Translations under genes and position numbers: made by a program
Notes under the pieces: generated by a model
The model's database searches: none
What the model saw: the letters and a program-made list of their open reading frames with translations, nothing else
What the model was told of the DNA's origin: nothing
Origin: Actinopolymorpha sp. NPDC004070
Lineage (GTDB): Bacteria > Actinomycetota > Actinomycetes > Propionibacteriales > Actinopolymorphaceae
DNA: 64,000 nucleotides
NCBI RefSeq assembly: GCF_040610475.1
Contig: NZ_JBEXMJ010000006.1
Coordinates: 286,252 to 350,251 of the forward strand
Reading direction: 5' to 3'
Shown here: in pieces, positions 46,779 to 56,285 of the stretch
Layout of the letters: each line of letters begins with the position of its first letter
Position numbering within the stretch: position 1 is the stretch's first letter

Positions 46779-47043
46779 CGCCTGTCTCAGCCTGCTTCCG
46801 TCGGGTTGCGCGGACTCGACGTCCGGCGAACGACCAGGTCACGTGGGATGTTCCCGAGGGATCCTCCCTGGGGAGGCCACGCCCTCACCCGGCCCGGCGC
46901 CGTTGGTCGCGCACGGGCGAGCCGTGCGGGCGCCTCGCGCGCGGGCGAGGGGACACGTTACCGCCTGAACGGACCCGGCGGTCGCGGACGGAGCGGCGCA
47001 GATCGGACACCTGCTCGTCCGCGGGGCTGTCGGTGGGGTGTCC

Positions 47044-47049
47044 TACGCT
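47044..47049 (+). promoter_or_regulatory. -10 hexamer of the RecB-like nuclease gene
   Basis: TACGCT, 8 nt before the ATG at 47058; no ribosome-binding site. Confidence 0.5.
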
Positions 47050-47057
47050 TTCGGGCC

Positions 47058-48032
47058 ATGGCGACTGCGAGCGAACCAGCGACCACGACGGTGACCACAC
47101 CGGTTCCCCCACCGGCGTCCACCGGCGCGCCGGAGGGCGGCGCCCGGCCGGCGATCCCGCTCGCGGTGCTGTCACCCTCCCGGGCCAGTGACTTCATGAC
47201 CTGCCCGCTGCGTTACCGCTTCCGGGTGATCGACCGGCTGCCGGAGCGGCCGAGCCCGGAGGCCACCCGCGGCACGGTGGTGCACGCCGTTCTGGAGCGG
47301 CTGTTCGACCTCCCGGCCGGTGGGCGGACGATCGAGGAGGCCTGCACGCTGGTCCGTCCGCAGTGGGACCGGCTGGTGGAGGCCGAGCCCGAGCTCTCCG
47401 AGCTCTTCGGTGACGAGGAGGGTGGGTTCGATCCCGAGCGGCTGGAGAGTTTCCTCGCCGGCGCGCGGGGGCTGCTCGACCGCTACTTCACGTTGGAGGA
47501 CCCGACCCGGCTGGAGCCCGCCGAGCGGGAGATGTACGTCGAGTGCGAGCTGGACTCCGGCCTGCGGCTGCGGGGTTACATCGACCGGCTCGACGTCGCA
47601 CCGGACGGGGCACTGCGGGTCGTCGACTACAAGACCGGGCGGGCACCCGGGCCGGGTTACGAGCAGCGGGCGATGTTCCAGATGCGCTGCTACGCGCTGA
47701 TGCTGTGGCGGCTGCGAGGTGTCGTACCCCGTCTGCTGCAGCTGGTCTACCTCGGCAGCGGGGACGTGCTGCGTTACTCCCCCGACGAGGCCGATCTGCG
47801 CGCGACCGCCCGCAAGCTGCAGGCGCTGTGGAACGCCATCGAGCGCGCGCACACCACCGGCGAGTGGCGCGCCAGCCCGGGCCCGCTGTGCGACTGGTGT
47901 GACCACAAGTCGCGGTGCCCGGCGTGGGGTGGCACTCCTCCCCCGCTGCCCGCCCCCGCCGACGCCGACCCCATGCCGACGCAGGACACCTCCGAGGCGC
48001 CGTCACCGCACACGTCCGCGGTCGACCTGTAG
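47058..48032 (+). CDS. RecB-family PD-(D/E)XK nuclease with Fe-S cysteines
   Basis: A 324-aa single-domain nuclease of the RecB/Cas4 family. The N-terminal SPSRASDFMTCPLRYRFRVI holds the first cysteine; the nuclease core is LRLRGYIDRLDVAPDGALRVVDYKTG (Asp and Asp-x-Lys motif) and QMRCYALML; the end has CDWCDHKSRCPAW. Four cysteines in this layout bind a 4Fe-4S cluster in relatives such as AddB and Cas4. ATG 47058 is preceded by a -10 box. Not linked to CRISPR here. A repair function is likely. Confidence 0.92.
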   Translation: MATASEPATTTVTTPVPPPASTGAPEGGARPAIPLAVLSPSRASDFMTCPLRYRFRVIDRLPERPSPEATRGTVVHAVLERLFDLPAGGRTIEEACTLVRPQWDRLVEAEPELSELFGDEEGGFDPERLESFLAGARGLLDRYFTLEDPTRLEPAEREMYVECELDSGLRLRGYIDRLDVAPDGALRVVDYKTGRAPGPGYEQRAMFQMRCYALMLWRLRGVVPRLLQLVYLGSGDVLRYSPDEADLRATARKLQALWNAIERAHTTGEWRASPGPLCDWCDHKSRCPAWGGTPPPLPAPADADPMPTQDTSEAPSPHTSAVDL

Positions 48033-48076
48033 GGCATGTCCCGAACCACCCCGCCCCCGAGCCTGGGGGTGGCGCG

Positions 48077-49456
48077 GTGAACCCCGCCGCCTACGCTCGG
48101 ACCGTGCGCGGTGCCACTGTCCGAGACTGGCTTCGAGACCGCCCCGACCTGGTGGACGGGGCGGTTGCCTTCGTGCTCGTGATCGCCAGCGTCGCCGGGC
48201 TGAACTACCGCTCCTACGCCGGGATCACGTTCCGCTCGCCGGACGCCTGGGGAGTGGTGCTCGCCGTCCTGGTCGCCGCGCCGCTCGCCCTGCGTCGGCG
48301 GTTCCCCGTGACGGTCGCGGTGATCGTGATCTCGGCATACATGGCGCTCGGTTTCGCCGACTACAGCTCCTCCGTCGGCTCGGTGGCGGCCCTGCTGATG
48401 ATCTACACCGTCGGCGCGCACAGCACGGCGCCGCGAAGCCTCGCGGTCACCGTGGCCACCACGATCGCCTCCATCGTCTTCCTCTACGTACAGCGCGACA
48501 CCTACGCCTCGATCGGCATGACGTTCGACGCGATCACCGTCGGTCTGCAGGTCCTCGTCTACGGCGGCATGTGGAGCATCGCCCGCGCCATGCGTGCCCG
48601 CCGCCGCTACCTGGTCGCGCTGGAGGACCGCGCCAGCCGCCTGGAGCGCGCCGCCTCCGCGGAGGTCCGCGCGGCGCTGGCGGAAGAACGCGCCCGGATG
48701 GCGCGCGAGCTGCACGACGTGGTGGCCCACCACGTGAGCGTGATGACGGTGCAGGCGGGTGCCGCGCGGCGGACGATCGACCGGGCACCCGAGCGCAGCG
48801 TCGAGGCGATGCGGGCGGTCGAGCAGACCGGGCGGGAGGCGCTGGAGGAGATGCGCCGCATCGTCGGTGCGCTCCGCGCCGCCGACCAGGACGAGACCGA
48901 CGGCAGCGTGCAGTTGTCCCCGCGTACCGGAGTCGCCGAACTCGGCCCGCTGCTGGACCGGGCCCGCGAAGCCGGCCTGCAGGTCGAGCTCACCGTGGTC
49001 GGCGAACCCCGCCCCCTGACCTCCAGCGTCGACCTGGCGATCTTCCGGGTCGTCCAGGAGTCGTTGACCAACACCCTGAAGCACGTCGGCCCCACCCGGG
49101 CGGCCGTGCTGTTGAGGTACGAACCAGAGGCGGTCGTCGTGGGCGTCACCGACGACGGCAGTCCGCGGCGCGGGACGTCCTACCCCGCCGCCGACCCCCA
49201 GCGGATCGACCACGGACTCGGGCACGGACTGGTCGGTATGCGCGAACGCGTGACGTTGAACGGAGGCACCTTGTACACGGGTACCCGGATGGTCGGCGGG
49301 TTCGAGGTGCTCGCCACCCTGCCGTTGACCGAGGCCGGCACGCCGGGCTCCGACGATTCTGGCGATTCCAACGGTTCCAACGGTTCCAACCGCCCTGGAG
49401 AGCCGAGGCACGGTTCCCCCGCGAGCCGGACCGCGCCGGACGAGGTGCCGTCGTGA
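48077..49456 (+). CDS. Two-component sensor histidine kinase (NarL-type partner)
   Basis: A 459-aa kinase with about five N-terminal membrane helices and short loops, a coiled-coil linker (DRASRLERAASAEVRAALAEE) and a HisKA_3 domain, ARMARELHDVVAHHVSVM with phospho-accepting His213. The ATPase domain has VVQESLTNTLKH and GLGHGLVGMRERV. No large sensor domain lies outside, so it senses in or at the membrane. The tail has repeated GSN units. Start GTG 48077; a GTG at 48104 has a TACGCT -10 6 nt before it and may be the real start. It overlaps the response regulator by 4 nt. Confidence 0.94.
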   Translation: MNPAAYARTVRGATVRDWLRDRPDLVDGAVAFVLVIASVAGLNYRSYAGITFRSPDAWGVVLAVLVAAPLALRRRFPVTVAVIVISAYMALGFADYSSSVGSVAALLMIYTVGAHSTAPRSLAVTVATTIASIVFLYVQRDTYASIGMTFDAITVGLQVLVYGGMWSIARAMRARRRYLVALEDRASRLERAASAEVRAALAEERARMARELHDVVAHHVSVMTVQAGAARRTIDRAPERSVEAMRAVEQTGREALEEMRRIVGALRAADQDETDGSVQLSPRTGVAELGPLLDRAREAGLQVELTVVGEPRPLTSSVDLAIFRVVQESLTNTLKHVGPTRAAVLLRYEPEAVVVGVTDDGSPRRGTSYPAADPQRIDHGLGHGLVGMRERVTLNGGTLYTGTRMVGGFEVLATLPLTEAGTPGSDDSGDSNGSNGSNRPGEPRHGSPASRTAPDEVPS

Positions 49457-50193
49457 CGCCGGCCGTAGATCGCCCGAACTCTCCCGGCACGCCGGGCACG
49501 TCTCCGGGCATGTCTCCGGGCACGCCCGTACGCGTGCTCCTGGTGGACGACCAGCCCCTGCTGCGGACCGGGTTCCGGATGATCCTGGAGTCCGAGCCGG
49601 ACATCGTGGTGGTCGGTGAGGCCGGTGACGGGCAGAAGGCGGTCGCGGAGTCCCGTGCCCTGCAACCGGACGTCGTCCTGATGGACATCCGGATGCCCCG
49701 GATGGACGGAGTGGAGGCCACCCGGCTGATCACCGGCACCGAACGCGGCGGGACCGTCCGGGTGCTGGTGCTCACCACCTTCGACCTGGACGAGTACGTC
49801 GTCGACGCGCTGCGCGCCGGCGCCTCCGGCTTCCTGCTGAAGGACGTGCCTCCGGAGGACCTGGCCGACGCCATCCGCATCGTGGCCCGGGGCGAGGCGG
49901 TCGTCGCGCCGACCGTGACCCGCCGGCTGCTCGACCGGTTCGCGACCGTCCTGCCGTCGGAGAGTAAGGAGTCGGCCAAGGAGCTCGCCCAGCTCACCGA
50001 ACGCGAACGCGAGGTCCTTCGGCTGATGTCGCGTGGCATGTCCAACGCCGAGATCGCCGGTGAGCTGTACGTCTCGGAGACGACGGTCAAGACCCACGTC
50101 GGCAACGTGCTCGCCAAGCTCGGGTTGCGAGACCGCGTGCAGGCGGTGGTGTTCGCCTACGAGAGCGGGCTGGTCCGCCCCGGCGGTCGCTAG
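49453..50193 (+). CDS. NarL/FixJ-family response regulator
   Basis: A 246-aa regulator. After a 25-residue Pro/Gly/Ser-rich lead (repeated SPGT units), the receiver has acidic residues D32-D33 and the phospho-acceptor Asp78 in VVLMDIRMPRMDG. The LuxR helix-turn-helix at the end has LTEREREVLRLMSRGMSNAEIAGELYVSE (in parts) and TVKTHVGNVLAKL. GTG 49453 overlaps the kinase stop (GTGA), so the pair is translationally coupled. Targets are unknown; the converging MFS gene is one candidate. Confidence 0.95.
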   Translation: MTPAVDRPNSPGTPGTSPGMSPGTPVRVLLVDDQPLLRTGFRMILESEPDIVVVGEAGDGQKAVAESRALQPDVVLMDIRMPRMDGVEATRLITGTERGGTVRVLVLTTFDLDEYVVDALRAGASGFLLKDVPPEDLADAIRIVARGEAVVAPTVTRRLLDRFATVLPSESKESAKELAQLTEREREVLRLMSRGMSNAEIAGELYVSETTVKTHVGNVLAKLGLRDRVQAVVFAYESGLVRPGGR

Positions 50194-50194
50194 G

Positions 50195-51529
50195 TCACGA
50201 GGAGCCCTCAGGACTCGCGGGGCGCGGACGCGAGGCGGCGAGCATCACCAGCGGTGCGACCGCGATCAGTCCGGCGACGAACGCGACCAGGACGTATCCC
50301 CCGCCGGCGAACACCGCTCCCGACGCCAGGCCGGCCGACGCCGACGAGCCCCACACCACCGCGTCCACCGCGCCCTGCACCTGACTGCGCACCGGCGCCG
50401 GTAGCTCCCGGCTCAGGATCGCGCTGCCCCCGACGAAGCAGAGGTTCCAGCCGTACCCGAGCAGGAACAACGCCAGCGGAATCCCCACCGTGTGGGACGT
50501 GGGCGCCGCCATGGCCAGGGCGGCGGAACCGATCAGCACGCCGGCGCCGGCGCTGGTCACCGTCCGCCCACCGAGCCGGTCGGTGAGGCGTCCGGACAGC
50601 GGTGACAGCGCGAACATCCCGGCCAGGTGAGCACTGAGCACCCAGCCCACGACGTCCAGGCCCTGCCCGTGCCGGTGCAACTGCAGCGGAGTCATCGTCA
50701 TCACCGCGACCATCGCCAGCTGGGCCGACACCATGCCGGCCAGGGCGACCCGCACCGCGGGCAGCCGCAGGACCCGGCCGACCTCACCGGGCCGAGGGCG
50801 TTCGCGGTTGCGCGGGTCACCGCGACCTGCCCGGGGCAGCAGACCCGCCACCACCAGCGCCGCGCCGGTGGTGAGGATCGCCAGCACGTAGGTGCCGGCG
50901 TACGGCGGGATCCCGGCGCGGGCGGACAGGTGCGCCGCCGGCGCGATCAGGCCCGGCCCGACCAGCGCGCCCACGGTGCTGCCCCACACCACCAGGCTGA
51001 GAACGAACGCCTTGCGGTCGGCCGGGTGCAGGTCGGCCACGGCGTAGCGGGACAGCTGGGCGCCACCGTTGCCGATGCCGAGCAGCATCATTCCCACCGC
51101 CAGCAGGGGAAGCACCGCCGCACCGACCGCGACGGCACCGACCACGGCGCCGAGGGTGGCGACCGCGTAGCCGGTGCGGATCCCGGCACGCCGCCCGCGG
51201 GTGCGCATGAGTGCGGACAGCCCCAGCGCACCCAGTGCGGTGCCGACGACGCCGGAAGCGCCCGGCACGCCGCTCCACGCGGGCCCGTAGCTGTCGCTGG
51301 CGAGCAGGCTGCCGACGGTTCCGGCGGGAACCATCGAGACGTTCATCAACACGACGCCCGTGACCAGCGCGACCGTCGACCGGCGCCGGGTGCGTGCGTC
51401 GGGCAGCCGGCTCGGGTCGGACAGGTCGGACGGGTCGTCCAGGTGGGTGGTCTCGGTGGGGTCGACGGACTCGGCGACGGGCGCGTCGAGCCCACCGGGA
51501 CGCGCGGATTCGCCTCCGGATGCGGGCAT
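50195..51529 (-). CDS. MFS transporter
   Basis: A 444-aa carrier with 12 predicted helices after a 45-residue acidic, disordered N-terminus. Family marks include GPAWSGVPGASGVVGTALG, GIGNGGAQLSRYAVAD and SPLSGRLTDRLGGR (the MFS loop motif in the second half). It is likely an efflux pump. ATG 51529 is 8 nt after a -10 TAGGGT; the frame stays open upstream but without a site. It converges on the response regulator with 1 nt between stops. Confidence 0.92.
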   Translation of the reverse strand: MPASGGESARPGGLDAPVAESVDPTETTHLDDPSDLSDPSRLPDARTRRRSTVALVTGVVLMNVSMVPAGTVGSLLASDSYGPAWSGVPGASGVVGTALGALGLSALMRTRGRRAGIRTGYAVATLGAVVGAVAVGAAVLPLLAVGMMLLGIGNGGAQLSRYAVADLHPADRKAFVLSLVVWGSTVGALVGPGLIAPAAHLSARAGIPPYAGTYVLAILTTGAALVVAGLLPRAGRGDPRNRERPRPGEVGRVLRLPAVRVALAGMVSAQLAMVAVMTMTPLQLHRHGQGLDVVGWVLSAHLAGMFALSPLSGRLTDRLGGRTVTSAGAGVLIGSAALAMAAPTSHTVGIPLALFLLGYGWNLCFVGGSAILSRELPAPVRSQVQGAVDAVVWGSSASAGLASGAVFAGGGYVLVAFVAGLIAVAPLVMLAASRPRPASPEGSS

Positions 51530-51537
51530 GACACCAC

Positions 51538-51543
51538 ACCCTA
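51538..51543 (-). promoter_or_regulatory. -10 hexamer of the MFS gene
   Basis: TAGGGT on the minus strand, 8 nt before the ATG at 51529; fixes the start in a frame that stays open further upstream. Confidence 0.5.
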
Positions 51544-51561
51544 GGGCCGCCCACCGACGGC

Positions 51562-51578
51562 CCCGAAACGCCTTCGGG
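51562..51578 (-). terminator. Short hairpin after the oligopeptide operon
   Basis: Arms 51562-51567 (CCCGAA) and 51573-51578 (TTCGGG) with a 5-nt loop lie 22 nt past the last gene of the peptide ABC operon. A modest terminator candidate. Confidence 0.45.
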
Positions 51579-51599
51579 TCAGCCGGTCGGTCAGTGCAG

Positions 51600-52940
51600 T
51601 CAGTACAGGTGGCAGGCGACGTCCACGTCGTCGGCCCGGCGCAGCCGCGGGTCCTCGCCGTCGTGGAAGTCCACCACGACACCGTCCCCTTCCACCTCGA
51701 CGCTTCGCACGCCACGCCACAGCGGCTCGTCCGGGTCGGCGGAGCGCACGCGTTCCAGCAACGCGGCGACGTCCTCGGGCGCCCTGCCCCGGCCGGGCCG
51801 CAGGGTTGCCCGGTGCCCGGGCCGGGCGAGCTCCTCGAGGTTGCCGACGACGTCGCGTTCGGCCGCGTAGGTCTCCTCGTCCAGGCCGAGCCAGTGCTCC
51901 TCGAGCAGGGTGCGCAGGTCGCGGTTCTCCCAGCCGCACCGGTCGAACGCCGCCGGGCACCGCGGGTGGAACGAACACCCCAGCGGTGGGGCGGCGGCGT
52001 CCGGAATCTCCCCGCGGGGCAGGTCGCGCGGCACCGCGCTGCTCGGGTCGGGCTCGGGGATCGCGCGGAGCAACGCCTTGGTGTACGGGTGTTTGGGCGC
52101 GGCGAAGATCTCCTCGGTCGGGCCGATCTCGACCACCCGGCCGAGGTACATGATCGCCACCCGGTCGCAGAAGAACTTCGCCGTGGCCAGGTCGTGGGTG
52201 ATGTAGACGTAGGTGAGGTCGAGGCGGCTCTTCAGCTCCAGCATCAGCTCGAGGATCTTGGCCCGTACGCTCATGTCCAGCATCGAGATCGGCTCGTCGG
52301 CGACCAGCAACTCCGGGTCGAGGATGACCGCCCGCGCCATCACGGCACGCTGCTTCTGACCGCCGGACAGGTCGCTTGGGTACTTCGACAGGAACCGCTC
52401 GACCGGCGCCAGGCCGACGGCCTCCAGCGCCTCGACCACCATCGCCCGGCGTTCGGCCTTGCCCCCCGCCAGCTTGTGGATGCGCAGCGGGTCACCGACC
52501 GCCGTCTCGATGTCCATGGACGGGTTGAGCGCGGCGCTCGGGTCCTGGAACACCATCTGCAGCTTGCGGCGCAGGGGGCGCAGCCGGCGTTCGGACAGCT
52601 CACCGAGGTCGTGGTCGCGGTAGCGGATCGACCCGCCGGTCGGGCGGACCAGGCCGAGCAGCGCCCGGCCGAGGGTGGTCTTCCCGCTGCCGGACTCCCC
52701 CACCAGTCCGAGCACCTCACCCTGGTGGAGCTGAAACGACACACCGTCCACCGCACGGACGACCTCGCCGCCCCCACCGAACATCCGGCCCAGGGAGCTG
52801 CCCTGCAGGGCGTAGTGCACCTCGAGATCGCGGACGTCCATCAGGACCTCGCGCTCGGCGAGCGGAGGCGAGGCGACACCGGCCCCGGTCGCGGCCCCGG
52901 CCGTGGGATCAGGCTTCGTGGAATCAGGCTTCGTCGGCAA
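51600..52940 (-). CDS. Oligopeptide ABC transporter ATPase (OppF-like), long C-terminus
   Basis: A 446-aa ATPase, over 100 residues longer than most OppF proteins. Walker A GESGSGKTT (near residue 84), the ABC signature LSGGQKQRA (near 190), Walker B LLVADEPISMLDMS (near 208). The end domain begins with CSFHPRCPAAFDRC, but about 85 extra residues separate it from the usual terminal ACHLY. That insert is Glu/Arg-rich with a beta-like end (VRSVEVEGDGVVVDFHDGED). It overlaps the OppD gene by 17 nt. Confidence 0.93.
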   Translation of the reverse strand: MPTKPDSTKPDPTAGAATGAGVASPPLAEREVLMDVRDLEVHYALQGSSLGRMFGGGGEVVRAVDGVSFQLHQGEVLGLVGESGSGKTTLGRALLGLVRPTGGSIRYRDHDLGELSERRLRPLRRKLQMVFQDPSAALNPSMDIETAVGDPLRIHKLAGGKAERRAMVVEALEAVGLAPVERFLSKYPSDLSGGQKQRAVMARAVILDPELLVADEPISMLDMSVRAKILELMLELKSRLDLTYVYITHDLATAKFFCDRVAIMYLGRVVEIGPTEEIFAAPKHPYTKALLRAIPEPDPSSAVPRDLPRGEIPDAAAPPLGCSFHPRCPAAFDRCGWENRDLRTLLEEHWLGLDEETYAAERDVVGNLEELARPGHRATLRPGRGRAPEDVAALLERVRSADPDEPLWRGVRSVEVEGDGVVVDFHDGEDPRLRRADDVDVACHLY

Positions 52941-54006
52941 CGCTGATCTCCTCCCGGACCAGGGGCGCGGTGCCCTCCTCGGTCAGCAGCTCCGAAGGCC
53001 CGTGCAGCCAGCACGCGACCCGGGTGCCCCCCGGCGTGCGGACCTCCACCGGGTCCTGGCGCGGGCAGGCCACCATCGCGTCCGGGCACCTGGGGTGGAA
53101 CGTGCACCCGCTGGGTGGTTCGACCAGGTCCGGCGGAGCGCCCGGAATGTAGTGCAGCCCGGTGGTCTGCAGCGAGATCGTCGAGCGCAGCAGCTCCCGT
53201 GTGTACGGGTGACGCGGCCGGGAGAACACCTCGCGGGCGTCGCCCTCCTCGGCGATGTGCCCGGCGTACATCACCGCCACCCGGTCACACGCCTCGGCCA
53301 CGATGCCGAGGTTGTGGGTGATGAGCAGCAGCGCGGTGTCGAAGTTGCGGCGCAGGTCGGCGAGGATGCCGATGATCTGCGCCTCGACCAGGACGTCCAG
53401 CGCGGTGGTGGGCTCGTCGGCCACCACGAACTTCGGCCGGAGTACGAGCGCGAGCGCGATCATGATCCGCTGCCGCATGCCGCCGGAGAACTCGTGCGGG
53501 TACGCGCGGTACCGCGAGGGCGGGATGCCCATCCGGCGCAGCGTGTCGATCGAACGCCGCCGGATCTCCTCCTTGCCCAGTCCCGGCTCGTGCGTACGCA
53601 GCGTCTCCTCGAAGTGCTCGCTGACCCGCATCAGCGGGTTGAGCCGGGTCAGCGGCTCCTGGAAGATCATCCCGAGCTCGGGCCCGCGCAGTCGTTCGAG
53701 TTCCCGGCGGCCGCAGGTGAGCAGGTCGCGGCCGGCGAACTCGATCTCGCCGTCGGCCTTGGCACCGGGCGGGAGCAGGCCGAGGACGCCGCGGCCGAGG
53801 GTCGACTTGCCGCAGCCGGACTCACCGACCAGGCCGAGCGTCTCGCCCGGGCGCAGGTCGAAGGAGACGCCGTCGACCGCGCGCACCGCACCACGCTCGG
53901 TGCCGTACCAGACCCGCAGGTCGTGTACGGAAAGGACCGGGGCGTCCGACCCAGCGCCGGAAGGCGTACGGCGTCCCCTGGCGGGGTCGGTCGTCGCTGC
54001 GTTCAC
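52924..54006 (-). CDS. Oligopeptide ABC transporter ATPase (OppD-like)
   Basis: A 360-aa ATPase. Walker A GESGCGKST, signature FSGGMRQRI, Walker B FVVADEPTTALD, and the oligopeptide C-terminal domain with CTFHPRCPDAM and VACWLH. Start ATG/GTG at 54006 overlaps the preceding permease stop by 4 nt. Together with the OppF-like partner it drives peptide import. Confidence 0.94.
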   Translation of the reverse strand: MNAATTDPARGRRTPSGAGSDAPVLSVHDLRVWYGTERGAVRAVDGVSFDLRPGETLGLVGESGCGKSTLGRGVLGLLPPGAKADGEIEFAGRDLLTCGRRELERLRGPELGMIFQEPLTRLNPLMRVSEHFEETLRTHEPGLGKEEIRRRSIDTLRRMGIPPSRYRAYPHEFSGGMRQRIMIALALVLRPKFVVADEPTTALDVLVEAQIIGILADLRRNFDTALLLITHNLGIVAEACDRVAVMYAGHIAEEGDAREVFSRPRHPYTRELLRSTISLQTTGLHYIPGAPPDLVEPPSGCTFHPRCPDAMVACPRQDPVEVRTPGGTRVACWLHGPSELLTEEGTAPLVREEISVADEA

Positions 54007-55079
54007 TTCGTACCCTCCTCCGAGCCGACCGGCTCCTCGCCCTTCCGGCCGGCGGTGCCTTTGCCCGCGCCGGGACCGTCCGGGGCACTGGTGCCCGGCT
54101 TACGCGGCGGGAGCACCACCGGGACGAGCCGGCGTACCCGCAGCGTCGGGTTCAGCGTTTCGTTCAGCCCCTCGCCGACGAACGTCAGCGCCATCACCAG
54201 CACCACGATCGCGAGCCCGGGGAACACCCCGGTCCACCAGATGCCCGACGCCGCGTCGTCCATGGCGCGGTTGAGGTCGTATCCCCATTCGGCCGCGTCG
54301 GTGGGCTGGATGCCGTAGCCCAGGAAGCCCAGCGCGGCCAGCGTTCCCACCGCGTCCGCGGCGTTCAGCGTGGCGATCACCGGCACGCTCTGCACGACGT
54401 TGGTGAACAGGTAGCGGGACATGATCGTGTGCGGCGGGGCACCGAGTGCGCGGGCGGCCTCGACGTAGGTCGCCTGCTTGGCGCTCACCGTGCTGTTGCG
54501 TACCACCCGGAAGTACTGCGGGATGTAGACCGCGGTGATCGCCGCGGCCGCCGTCGTCACCCCGCCGCCGAGGGAGTCCGACAGCAGGAACGCCACCACG
54601 ATCGCCAGCAGCAGATAGGGGAACGCGAACAACGCGTCCATCACCAGCACCAGCACGCGGTCCAGCCAGCCGCCCACGAACCCGGCGACCAGGCCGAGCA
54701 CCACGCCGATCACGATCGTCAGCACCAGGGACAGGACGACGACCTTGAGTTCGGTGCGCGCACCCCAGACCACGCGGGAGAACACGTCGAAGGTCTGCAC
54801 GCTCGTACCGAAGAGGTGGTCACCGCTTGGCGCCGCCTGCTTGGGGAAACGGCCGCCGCCGTCGCTCACCTGGTCGAAGTCGTACGGCGCCACCAGCGGC
54901 GCGAGGATCGCCACCAGCGCGATCAGCGCGGTGAGCACGGTGCCGACGACCAGCATCGCCCGGGCCACACCCGCGGACTGGCGGTACGGCGTGGCGATCA
55001 CGGCGGCGACGCGGCCGGGCAGCGAGCGGCGGGAGGAGGTGATCGGTCCGCCCGACTGGACGGTCGGGGTGATCGCCAT
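54003..55079 (-). CDS. Oligopeptide ABC transporter permease (DppC-like)
   Basis: A 358-aa permease with a long cytoplasmic N-terminus, six helices and the EAA docking loop EAARALGAPPHTIMSRYL near residue 205. The C-terminal ~40 residues are Pro/Gly/Lys-rich. It overlaps the DppB stop by 1 nt and the OppD start by 4 nt, so the whole operon is translated as a chain. Confidence 0.94.
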   Translation of the reverse strand: MAITPTVQSGGPITSSRRSLPGRVAAVIATPYRQSAGVARAMLVVGTVLTALIALVAILAPLVAPYDFDQVSDGGGRFPKQAAPSGDHLFGTSVQTFDVFSRVVWGARTELKVVVLSLVLTIVIGVVLGLVAGFVGGWLDRVLVLVMDALFAFPYLLLAIVVAFLLSDSLGGGVTTAAAAITAVYIPQYFRVVRNSTVSAKQATYVEAARALGAPPHTIMSRYLFTNVVQSVPVIATLNAADAVGTLAALGFLGYGIQPTDAAEWGYDLNRAMDDAASGIWWTGVFPGLAIVVLVMALTFVGEGLNETLNPTLRVRRLVPVVLPPRKPGTSAPDGPGAGKGTAGRKGEEPVGSEEGTK

Positions 55080-56107
55080 CAGTACCTCACCCTCGGGTCG
55101 ATGAACGCGTTGATCAGGTCGATGAGCAGGCTGATCCCCACCACGACGAGGGCGAAGATGGTCATGATGCCCTGCACGGCCACGTAGTCGCGGGCGTTGA
55201 TGTACTGCACCAGCTGTGATCCGAGACCGGGCCAGCTGAACGTCGTCTCGGTGAGGATCGCACCGCCCAGCGACAGTGCCGCCTGCAGGCCCAGCACCGT
55301 GACGAACGGCACCATCGCGTTGCGGAACGCGTGCTGGAACACCACCCGGCGTTCGGCGATGCCGCGGGCCCGGGCCGCCTCCACGTAGTCGTCGCGCAGC
55401 GTCTGGGCGACGTTGACCCGGATCAGCCGGATGAACACGCCGGTGATCAGCAGCCCCAGCGTGACCGCCGGCATCACCAGGTGTTTCAGCCCGTCGACGA
55501 ACGACTTCGTGTCACCGGCCAGCAAGGCGTCGAGCAGGAAGATGTGGGTGACCGGCTCGACCGTCAGCTGAGCGATCGGGCTGGCCTGCTGCCCCGACGG
55601 CAGCCAGCCGAGCTTGCCGGTGAAGATGATGATCGCCACGACGCCGACGAAGAAGACCGGCGCGGCGTAGGTGAAGACGCCGAACACCCGGATCGCGACG
55701 TCGGCGAGTGAGTCGCGGTAGCGCGCGGCCAGCAGGCCGAGCGGAATGCCGATGAGGCAGGCGACCACCAGGGCCGCCAGCGTGAGGCTCAGCGTGGCCG
55801 CGCCGTTGACCAGCAGGATGTTCGTGATCGGCCGGTTGTCACTGACCGCCGTACCGAAGTCGCCGGTGAAGATGCGGCTGAGGTAGTGCCAGTACTGCAC
55901 GAGGATCGGGTCGTCGTACCCGCCCGCCGCCCGCCGTCTCGCGAGCTCGGCGGCCGGCAACCGGCCGCCGAGGGCCGCCGAGACCGGGTCGCCGGGAGCG
56001 ACCCGCAACAGCAGGAACACCAACGTGAGCAGGACGAACACGTTGGGAACCACCAGGAGGAGGCGGATGGCGAGATACCTCCGCAACGACCCTGATCGGC
56101 CGGCCAT
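55079..56107 (-). CDS. Oligopeptide ABC transporter permease (DppB-like)
   Basis: A 342-aa permease with six helices, the DppB-type N-terminus (AIRLLLVVPNVFVLLTLVFLLLRVAPGDPVSA, in parts) and EAA loop EAARARGIAERRVVFQHAFRNA near residue 230. It is separated from the upstream binding-protein gene by 178 nt with a strong hairpin, so its level may be lower than that of the binding protein. Confidence 0.94.
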   Translation of the reverse strand: MAGRSGSLRRYLAIRLLLVVPNVFVLLTLVFLLLRVAPGDPVSAALGGRLPAAELARRRAAGGYDDPILVQYWHYLSRIFTGDFGTAVSDNRPITNILLVNGAATLSLTLAALVVACLIGIPLGLLAARYRDSLADVAIRVFGVFTYAAPVFFVGVVAIIIFTGKLGWLPSGQQASPIAQLTVEPVTHIFLLDALLAGDTKSFVDGLKHLVMPAVTLGLLITGVFIRLIRVNVAQTLRDDYVEAARARGIAERRVVFQHAFRNAMVPFVTVLGLQAALSLGGAILTETTFSWPGLGSQLVQYINARDYVAVQGIMTIFALVVVGISLLIDLINAFIDPRVRY

Positions 56108-56172
56108 GCCAAGCCACCTAACCTTTCCCGGTCACGACGAGCGTGCTGTCAACCCGGTCCTGACACGTGGGG

Positions 56173-56227
56173 TCCGGTGGGTCCGCACGGTCGCACACCT
56201 GTGCATGCGACGGGCGGACCCACCGGA
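56173..56227 (-). terminator. Hairpin between peptide-binding protein and permease genes
   Basis: Perfect 14-bp arms (56173-56186 and 56214-56227), with an inner 6-bp stem (GTCGCA with TGCGAC). It lies 58 nt past the binding-protein stop. It likely lets most transcripts end here, giving more binding protein than permease. Confidence 0.75.
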
Positions 56228-56285
56228 TGCGGTGCGCGCCACGATGTGCGCGCACCGCGCCAGCCCGGGTTGTCCTGTCTGGGGC

